A stretch of DNA of 64,000 bases, from contig JAKGBX010000001.1 of the NCBI GenBank assembly GCA_021555075.1, forward strand, positions 1,302,001-1,366,000, written 5' to 3'. The translations under genes and the position numbers were made by a program. Below, one piece after another: positions 58,258-64,000 of this stretch. This DNA is from Rhodobacteraceae bacterium LMO-JJ12 (GTDB lineage: Bacteria; Pseudomonadota; Alphaproteobacteria; Rhodobacterales; Rhodobacteraceae). The notes under the pieces were generated by a model. That model worked only from the letters and a program-made list of their open reading frames with translations, ran no database searches and was not told where the DNA came from. Every line of letters starts with the position of its first letter. Position 1 is the stretch's first letter.

Positions 58258-59832
58258 ATGATGTCTGACCTGATTGACGATCCCACACCCGGTCAGAATG
58301 ACCCGGAATTTACCGTTACGGAGATTTCCGGCGCGATCAAACGGGTGATCGAAGGCGAATTTGCGCATGTGCGCATCCGTGGCGAGGTCGGACGCGTGTC
58401 GCGCCCCCGCTCTGGTCACGTCTATCTTGATCTCAAGGATGACAAATCGGTCATCAACGGCGTGATCTGGAAAGGTGTTGCCAGCCGCCTTGCCGTGCAA
58501 CCCGAGGAGGGCATGGAAGTGATCGCCACCGGGCGCATCACCACTTTTGGCGGCCAATCGCGCTATCAGATCGTGATCGAAGATATCAAACCCGCCGGCG
58601 TTGGCGCACTCATGGCGATGCTGGAGCGGCGCAAGGCTGCGCTTTCAGCCGAGGGGCTTTTTGACCCCGAATGTAAGAAAAAACTGCCCTACCTGCCTGA
58701 AATCATTGGCGTTATCACCTCTCCTTCGGGCGCCGTGATCCGCGATATTCTGCACCGACTGCGCGACCGTTTTCCACGCAAGGTGCTGCTCTGGCCCGTT
58801 GCCGTGCAGGGCGACAAATGTGCGCCTGAGGTGGCCCGCGCCATTGCTGGCTTCAATGCGCTCGAACCGGGCGGGCGCATCCCGCGCCCCGACCTGCTGA
58901 TTGTCGCGCGCGGTGGCGGCAGCATCGAAGACCTTTGGGGCTTCAACGAAGAAATCGTTGCCCGCGCCGTTGCCGCGTCGCAGATTCCGCTGATCTCTGC
59001 CGTGGGTCACGAAACCGATACCACCTTGATCGACTATGTTTCGGATCAACGCGCGCCAACCCCCACGGCGGCAGCGGAAATGGCCGTGCCGGTGCGCATG
59101 GAACTGCTCTCATGGGTCGAAGGCCAGGGTGCGCGCATGGCGCAAGCCCTCGGTCAAGGCGTCGCTTCGCGCGGTCAGCGCCTGCGCGATCTCTCCCGCG
59201 CCTTGCCGCGCGCCGACACGCTGCTTGATACCCCCCGCCAACGGCTTGATCGTGCCTCTGATCGTCTGCCTGCCGCCCTGATCGCCGGTGTCCAACGGCG
59301 AAAAGTGCATCTTTCGGGCATTTCAGGCAGCCTGCGCCCCTCGGTCTTGTCGCGCCACCTGGCCCAGGATCGTCGCCGCCTTGATGCTTCCATCCCCCGC
59401 CTGGGTGCGGGTCTGTCCCAGGCCATAGAGCGCAAACGCGAATCCCTCGGTCGCCGTACCGATCGGCTGACAGTCACCCCGATCCGCCGCGACATCGCCC
59501 AGAAATCAGAGCGCTTGCAAATGCTTGCCCGCCGTTTCTCGGACGCCGCCAAACGCCAGACCGAAGAACGCCGCGCCCAGATCGAAGCCCTTGATCGTCT
59601 GCGCGAAACCTTGGGCTATGTTGAAACCCTCAAACGCGGCTACGCCGTTGTGCATGGCGAAAACGGTGTGCTGACCAGCCGCAAGGCCGCCAGAAAATCA
59701 CCGCCCCTTGAGATTGAATTCACCGATGGCCGTCTGACGCTCGGCCCCACGTCTGCCCCCAAAGCGCGGCGGGCTGCGAAATCCGACAAGCCGCCCCGCA
59801 AGCCACCCAGCGATCAAGGCTCGTTGTTTTAA
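58258..59832 (+). CDS. xseA: Exodeoxyribonuclease VII large subunit
   Basis: XseA is the catalytic subunit of ExoVII, a single-strand DNA exonuclease in repair. The 524-residue protein has an N-terminal OB domain (FTVTEISGAIKRVIEGEFAHVRIRGEVG), a nuclease core with VITSPSGAVIRDILHRL and LLIVARGGGSIEDLWGFNEE, SAVGHETD, and a long coiled-coil C-terminal half rich in Arg. Two ATG codons lie side by side (58258, 58261); the exact start is uncertain by one residue. The tail is basic and Pro-rich. Confidence 0.96.
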   Translation: MMSDLIDDPTPGQNDPEFTVTEISGAIKRVIEGEFAHVRIRGEVGRVSRPRSGHVYLDLKDDKSVINGVIWKGVASRLAVQPEEGMEVIATGRITTFGGQSRYQIVIEDIKPAGVGALMAMLERRKAALSAEGLFDPECKKKLPYLPEIIGVITSPSGAVIRDILHRLRDRFPRKVLLWPVAVQGDKCAPEVARAIAGFNALEPGGRIPRPDLLIVARGGGSIEDLWGFNEEIVARAVAASQIPLISAVGHETDTTLIDYVSDQRAPTPTAAAEMAVPVRMELLSWVEGQGARMAQALGQGVASRGQRLRDLSRALPRADTLLDTPRQRLDRASDRLPAALIAGVQRRKVHLSGISGSLRPSVLSRHLAQDRRRLDASIPRLGAGLSQAIERKRESLGRRTDRLTVTPIRRDIAQKSERLQMLARRFSDAAKRQTEERRAQIEALDRLRETLGYVETLKRGYAVVHGENGVLTSRKAARKSPPLEIEFTDGRLTLGPTSAPKARRAAKSDKPPRKPPSDQGSLF

Positions 59833-59836
59833 GGCT

Positions 59837-60232
59837 TTAAACGCCCACTTTCGGCCCCAGACAATGCAGCGGCTTCGTGCTCTGGCGCAGCTCATAAAGC
59901 ACGCGCCCTCCAGAATCGTCGGCAAACTGCGCCCGCAGGCCTCCGCCGTCCATCTGGAAGGTCCAGCAATGCTGGCGCGGGTCGTCCTCATAGACAAAAC
60001 AGATCAGCGATCCCTCTTGCCACCAGCGTCCCTCAAGGCACTGCCCATCGAGAAATGACCAGCGCACGCGCCGATCCTCCAGATATTCCTCGGCACCATA
60101 AGGCTCTCCGCCCGAGCTGAAATAGAAGGTCTTGCCATCGGTCAGCGCCTCGAAAGCGTCTGCATCCAATGCACTCTGGGCCAGAGCCAGCCCCGGCCAA
60201 AACCCCAACAGAAGAAAAAATGCCCGCCACAT
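59837..60232 (-). CDS. Secreted small protein, unknown
   Basis: A 131-residue protein with a signal peptide (residues 1-18, FFLLLGFWPGLALA). The mature part is rich in Trp and Gly and has three Cys (GQCLEGRWW, SLICFVY, RQHCWTFQMDG) plus one near the end (KPLHCLGP), enough for two disulfides. The string DGKTFYFSSGGEPYGAEEYLEDRRVRW suggests a lipocalin- or beta-barrel-like domain. I cannot name a family. It converges on xseA, four bases after its stop, and is separated from the AlkB-like gene by ten bases. Confidence 0.7.
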   Translation of the reverse strand: MWRAFFLLLGFWPGLALAQSALDADAFEALTDGKTFYFSSGGEPYGAEEYLEDRRVRWSFLDGQCLEGRWWQEGSLICFVYEDDPRQHCWTFQMDGGGLRAQFADDSGGRVLYELRQSTKPLHCLGPKVGV

Positions 60233-60242
60233 GCCCGCAAGG

Positions 60243-61283
60243 TTACGCCGATTTGCCCGACTCGGGCAAGCGCCTCAGAGCACGCGCCATCACCCTGCGC
60301 CAAAGCGGCGGAAAGAGCGCAATCACCGCCATCACCGGCAGCGAATGCGGCAGAATCGGCATCTCGTCGCGCAGCCGCAAACCCGGATAGGGCCGCGTCG
60401 GGTTAAGGTGATGATCGGAATGACGCGGCGCATTCACCATCAAAGCCGAGGTAAACCAATGCGGCGTGTTCCAGCTATGTTTATCGTTTACAGGCTCGGG
60501 CTTGCCGTTCTCGCGCACGCTACGGCGAAGCCCGTAATGCTGCACGTAATCGGCCAGCAAAATCTGCGCCTGCGCGTATAGACACAAGAAGGCATAGGCC
60601 ATCAACCCATTGATCCCAAGCGCAAAAAAGCTGACGCTCAGCCCCAGCGCGGCCATCGCCAGATATCCCACATAGGGATGTGTTATGAGCCTGCGCGCAT
60701 CTTTCGCCCGTGCGCGCAGGGCGTTCTCGGCCGCCAAGCCCGCGCGAAATGATCGCCCCCAGGCCGATACGAAAAACCGATAGAACCCCACGCCGCGCTC
60801 TGCCGAATTGGGATCACTTGGGGTGGCGACATGCACATGATGCACCAGAAGATGCGCCGAGGCGTGATGCCCGATCAAAAGCGAGCCATAAATCGCCCGC
60901 CCCAGATAGCGCGCCCCGCGTTCGCTGCGATGGATCAACTCATGTGCATTGGGGTGGCTCACCTGTCCCAGCCACAGCCCCGCCGCGATCAGCGTCAGGA
61001 TTTTGGCCAGTACCCCGGCCTCGCTCAGAACCGTCGCGCTCACCACACCGATCAGAAGAGCGAAATGCAAAAGCCCCAACAGCACCGACAAACCCTTGCC
61101 CGAGGGAAATTCCGCCCCGTGCGGCGCATCAGGCAGCAAGCGAGGCAGAAACCGGTCCAGCGCCGCCGCGAAAAGCGTCATGTAAAGCAGCGCAACCAAG
61201 GACCATACCCCGCCGAGTGCTGCCGCTGCCCCGATCAATCCCACAGGCGCGATCGTCGCTATTGCAAAGCCGATCATCTGCAT
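60243..61283 (-). CDS. AlkB/fatty-acid-desaturase type membrane di-iron enzyme
   Basis: The 346-residue membrane protein has the three His clusters of integral membrane di-iron oxygenases: HPNAHELIHR, HHASAHLLVHHVHVATPSDP and, near the end, NAPRHSDHHLNP. About six hydrophobic helices. The HELIH and HVHVATPSDP forms match alkane 1-monooxygenase (AlkB) better than acyl desaturases, but the protein is shorter than typical AlkB (~400) and no rubredoxin gene is near. AAGGAG selects the ATG at 61283. It may hydroxylate alkanes or other lipids. Confidence 0.85.
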   Translation of the reverse strand: MQMIGFAIATIAPVGLIGAAAALGGVWSLVALLYMTLFAAALDRFLPRLLPDAPHGAEFPSGKGLSVLLGLLHFALLIGVVSATVLSEAGVLAKILTLIAAGLWLGQVSHPNAHELIHRSERGARYLGRAIYGSLLIGHHASAHLLVHHVHVATPSDPNSAERGVGFYRFFVSAWGRSFRAGLAAENALRARAKDARRLITHPYVGYLAMAALGLSVSFFALGINGLMAYAFLCLYAQAQILLADYVQHYGLRRSVRENGKPEPVNDKHSWNTPHWFTSALMVNAPRHSDHHLNPTRPYPGLRLRDEMPILPHSLPVMAVIALFPPLWRRVMARALRRLPESGKSA

Positions 61284-61475
61284 CGCGCTGGCTCTCCTTT
61301 TCACCTCACCTAGACGCTAATCCCGGCGCTTTCGCGGCACAATCGGACAAAACCGCCGCTTCGGGAAAGGACAGGACAGGACGAAACCCGCAAACCGCGC
61401 TCATCATGTCGCTTTTGTCCTCGCGTTTACCTTGGTGAAGCCGCTAAATTCGGGGCGCAACCAAAGGGGCCGGGC

Positions 61476-63161
61476 ATGACGCAAGAGACAAAAAAGGGCA
61501 TTTGGAAGTCCGGCAAGGGCAAGGGGCGCCGCACGCCCAAGGGCCGACAGCTTGACGATCTTGCGCTTGAACAGGTGCGCGCGCTTTTGGGCGAAAACGA
61601 ACGCCGTCGCGATTTGCTGATCGAATTTCTGCATCTCATACAGGATGCCTACGGCCACCTTTCCGCCGCCCATATCCGCGCCCTTGCCGAGGAAATGCGC
61701 CTCTCACAGGCGGAAATCTACGAGGTTGCCAGCTTTTATGCCCATTTCGATATCGTCAAAGAGGGCGAAACCCCGCCACCCGCGCTCACCATCCGGGTCT
61801 GCGATTCGCTTTCCTGCGAACTGGCTGGCGCGCAAGCGCTCATGGCTGCACTGAAAGACGGGTTTGACCCGGCCGAGGTTCGCGTATTGCGCGCGCCCTG
61901 CATGGGGCGCTGCGACACCGCGCCGACGCTGGAACTTGGCCACAACCATATCGACCATGCCACATTCGACAGCGTAAAGGCGGCGATCCAGGCCGGCGAT
62001 ACGCACCCGACAATCCCCGACTATCAAACTCTTGAAAGCTATATTTCGGGCGGCGGATACGACGTGTTGAAACGCCTGCGCACCTCGGGCGATTGGGAAG
62101 AGGTGCAAGAGCAGATGCACGTGTCCGGTCTGCGCGGTCTGGGTGGCGCTGGCTTCCCCTCGGGCAAGAAATGGGGCTTCGTGCGCGCCCATGCGGGGCC
62201 GCGCTATCTGGCTGTGAACGGTGATGAGGGTGAGCCGGGAACTTTCAAGGATCGCTACCACTTAGAGCGTGAACCTCATCTTTTTTTCGAAGGTATGTTG
62301 ATCGCGGCATGGGCCGTCGATGCGACCCGTGCCTATATCTACATGCGCGATGAGTATCCCGCAGTTCTTGATATATTGCGTCGTGAAATCAAGGCATTGG
62401 AAGATGCTTCTTATGTGGGCAAAGGCTATATCGAACTGCGCCGCGGCGCGGGGGCCTATATCTGCGGCGAAGAAAGCGCGATGATTGAAAGCATCGAAGG
62501 CAAACGCGGCATGCCACGCCATCGCCCGCCTTTCGTGGCCGAGGTCGGCCTGTTCGATCGCCCCACTCTGGTGCATAATATCGAAACCCTGCACTGGGTT
62601 GCGCGGGTGATGAGAGAAGGCCCCCAAATCCTTAATTCGGTTGAGAAAAATGGGCGCAAGGGTCTGCGAAGTTATTCCGTGTCTGGCCGCGTAAAGAACC
62701 CCGGCGTGCATCTCCTCCCGGCGGGGTCCACCATCCTCGATATCATCGACGCGGCGGGCGGCATGCTCGACGGTCACACCCTCAAGGCCTATCAGCCCGG
62801 CGGCCCGTCTTCGGGGCTTTTACCCGCCTCGATGAACGACATCCCGCTCGATTTCGACACGCTGCAACCACACGACACCTTCATCGGTTCGGCGGCGGTC
62901 GTGGTCCTGTCGCAACATGATTCCGCGCGCGCCGCCGCGCTCAACATGCTGCGCTTTTTTGAGGATGAAAGCTGTGGCCAATGCACCCCATGCCGGGTGG
63001 GCTGTGAAAAAGCGGTCAAGCTGATGCAGGCTGATCACTGGGATCAACCACTTCTGGAAGAGCTCTGCCAGGCTATGGGCGACGCCTCGATCTGTGGGCT
63101 GGGGCAGGCCGCGCCGAACCCCATTCGCCTCACCATGAAACATTTCCCTGACGAGGTTTGA
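61476..63161 (+). CDS. fdsB: NuoE-NuoF fusion, formate dehydrogenase beta subunit type
   Basis: A 561-residue fusion. Residues about 30-165 are NuoE-like with [2Fe-2S] Cys in CDSLSCELAGA and APCMGRCDTAP. From about 185 it is NuoF-like: FMN site LRGLGGAGFPSGKKWGFV, NADH site NGDEGEPGTFKDR, RRGAGAYICGEESAMIESIEGKRG and the [4Fe-4S] ligands ESCGQCTPCRVGC. This layout matches the diaphorase subunit of NAD-dependent formate dehydrogenase (FdsB) or Hox/Hnd-type enzymes rather than complex I. The molybdenum alpha subunit is not adjacent on this side and may lie beyond the window. Confidence 0.85.
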   Translation: MTQETKKGIWKSGKGKGRRTPKGRQLDDLALEQVRALLGENERRRDLLIEFLHLIQDAYGHLSAAHIRALAEEMRLSQAEIYEVASFYAHFDIVKEGETPPPALTIRVCDSLSCELAGAQALMAALKDGFDPAEVRVLRAPCMGRCDTAPTLELGHNHIDHATFDSVKAAIQAGDTHPTIPDYQTLESYISGGGYDVLKRLRTSGDWEEVQEQMHVSGLRGLGGAGFPSGKKWGFVRAHAGPRYLAVNGDEGEPGTFKDRYHLEREPHLFFEGMLIAAWAVDATRAYIYMRDEYPAVLDILRREIKALEDASYVGKGYIELRRGAGAYICGEESAMIESIEGKRGMPRHRPPFVAEVGLFDRPTLVHNIETLHWVARVMREGPQILNSVEKNGRKGLRSYSVSGRVKNPGVHLLPAGSTILDIIDAAGGMLDGHTLKAYQPGGPSSGLLPASMNDIPLDFDTLQPHDTFIGSAAVVVLSQHDSARAAALNMLRFFEDESCGQCTPCRVGCEKAVKLMQADHWDQPLLEELCQAMGDASICGLGQAAPNPIRLTMKHFPDEV

Positions 63162-63167
63162 ACCGCC

Positions 63168-63407
63168 TTAGCGCGCGCCCAAAATCCGCTGCCAAAGCCG
63201 CCCGCCAAACCGCGGCATCAGCCACATATAGGCGATCACGGCGGCAAACAGCACCAGCGCGGGCAGGCCGTTCAACTCGAACCCGCCCTCGGTGGTATTG
63301 CCGGTGAATTTGGCGATCAGATAGCCGAACAGTATAAAGCTGGTCAGCAGATCAAGGATAAAGGCCACAACGACCTTCCAAGTCGCCGGGCGGGTGTCTT
63401 CAGTCAT
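63168..63407 (-). CDS. RDD-like small membrane protein
   Basis: A 79-residue protein with two membrane helices (WKVVVAFILDLLTSFILFGYLIAKF and LPALVLFAAVIAYMWLM). The first has the Asp of an RDD-type helix (AFILDLLTSF), and the end WQRILGAR fits small RDD proteins. AGGAGC upstream of the ATG at 63407 defines the start. It converges on the NuoEF-fusion gene, six bases apart. Function unknown. Confidence 0.7.
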   Translation of the reverse strand: MTEDTRPATWKVVVAFILDLLTSFILFGYLIAKFTGNTTEGGFELNGLPALVLFAAVIAYMWLMPRFGGRLWQRILGAR

Positions 63408-63533
63408 ATGCGTAGCTCCTAAAAATGTCCTTGCCCGTAATATGCCTGCAACCTGTCCCGGCTGGCAAGAACTCTGGAAGTGCCGCAAGGTGATCATTCC
63501 CTCACGCCGCGACCTGCATTAGCGTGCCCCCCG

Positions 63534-64000
63534 ATGAGCCATCTTTTCTCCATCCCCGGCATCCTGCCACTCGCGCTTGTCGCCGCTGCCCTCGCCGCGT
63601 TCTATTGGTTGTGGTTTTGCTATCGCACGGCAAGTTGGGCAAAATCGGTGGTGAAAACTGCCTCGGTCCTGGCGCTGACTTTGGCCGCAGCACTGGCAGG
63701 CGGGCCAGCGTCACTCATTGCCGCGCTCTTGCTCTGCGCATTGGGGGATTACCTGCTTTCGCGCCCCTCCGAGGCACAATTCATGGCCGGAATAGGCGCT
63801 TTCGCCGCCGGTCATATCGCCTATGTCGTGCTGTTTCTGACCCATCCGCTGGCCCAGCCCGAAACCCTTCTCGTCATGCCACAAACGGTTTACATCGCGC
63901 TCTTGGCGGGGTTTGGCGTCGTGATGGCGCTGCTTCTCTGGGCGCGCGCCGGTGCGATGCGCGTGCCGGTTCTGTTTTACATTCCGGTCATCCTGTCGAT
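63534..64000 (+). CDS. YhhN-family membrane protein (lysoplasmalogenase-like), 3' end outside window
   Basis: The frame is open from ATG 63534 to the window edge (155 codons). The product has several membrane helices and the YhhN pattern: YRTASWAKSVVKTASVLALTLAA, LIAALLLCALGDYLLSRP and FMAGIGAFAAGHIAYVVLF. The Asp in LGDYLL and the G-H in AAGHIAYV are characteristic. YhhN/TMEM86 proteins hydrolyse lysoplasmalogens. The 5' end is 127 bases from the divergent RDD-like gene. Confidence 0.85.
   Translation, partial: MSHLFSIPGILPLALVAAALAAFYWLWFCYRTASWAKSVVKTASVLALTLAAALAGGPASLIAALLLCALGDYLLSRPSEAQFMAGIGAFAAGHIAYVVLFLTHPLAQPETLLVMPQTVYIALLAGFGVVMALLLWARAGAMRVPVLFYIPVILS

Noticed and set aside
1-64000. 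CRISPR arrays, insertion sequences, prophage or integron parts
   Set aside because: No regularly spaced identical repeats, transposase, integrase or phage structural genes were found.

Overview
The window looks like chromosome of an alphaproteobacterium of the Rhodobacteraceae/Roseobacteraceae. The pointers are a PmtA-type phosphatidylethanolamine N-methyltransferase in a psd-pssA-pmtA operon, an RpoH sigma factor behind an RpoH-type promoter, a GTTC-N7-GTTC SOS box in front of mmcB, an FnrL-type box next to an NsrR-like regulator, CbiZ-based cobamide salvage, small families typical of the group (DUF6324, DUF6476) and a tRNA-His without encoded G-1. I see no transposase, integrase, phage gene or CRISPR array. 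All assignments are from reading the sequence; no search was run.

Left third (1-25 kb): the end of an RskA-type anti-sigma factor and a secreted fasciclin protein, Tat-exported MsrB, a J-domain protein, a BolA-like protein, a large TPR protein, a thioesterase, a CopD-like membrane protein, a degenerate receiver protein with a pentapeptide repeat, gatB, a 57-residue exported peptide, a lytic transglycosylase, gltX behind a possible SD-masking hairpin, a gamma-glutamylcyclotransferase and an NsrR-like regulator. A tandem glycine riboswitch leads gcvT-gcvH-gcvP. A PAS-LuxR regulator then faces a five-gene branched-chain-type ABC importer ending in an alpha/beta hydrolase. This is the least described functional module here.

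Middle (25-41 kb): an inositol-monophosphatase-family protein, a ybbP-ybbA / tesA divergent set in the same arrangement as in E. coli, a cold-shock protein, a Ppx/GppA phosphatase, greA, ETF-ubiquinone oxidoreductase, a TPR protein overlapping ispE, a probable 6S RNA on the minus strand, SOS-controlled mmcB, DUF6324 and tRNA-His. Two related ~110-bp elements carrying the terminal sequence TAAAGCGTTT lie in inverted orientation around the 6S-mmcB-DUF6324 block.

Right third (41-64 kb): a cobalamin riboswitch precedes a nine-gene operon coding for a complete TonB-powered B12/cobinamide uptake and salvage route: btuB, btuF, btuC, btuD, cbiZ, exbB, two exbD genes and tonB. The second ExbD has Asn where the proton-carrying Asp should be. 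Then come DUF6476, an RluA-family pseudouridine synthase, rpoH, rsgA, the phospholipid operon psd-pssA-pmtA, an M19 dipeptidase, purD, xseA, an AlkB/desaturase-type membrane di-iron protein, a NuoE-NuoF fusion like the formate dehydrogenase beta subunit, an RDD-like protein and the start of a YhhN-family gene.

The plus strand is G-richer on the left and C-richer on the right whatever the gene direction, with the change around 36-44 kb. That is the sign expected at a replication terminus, but I found no convincing dif site.
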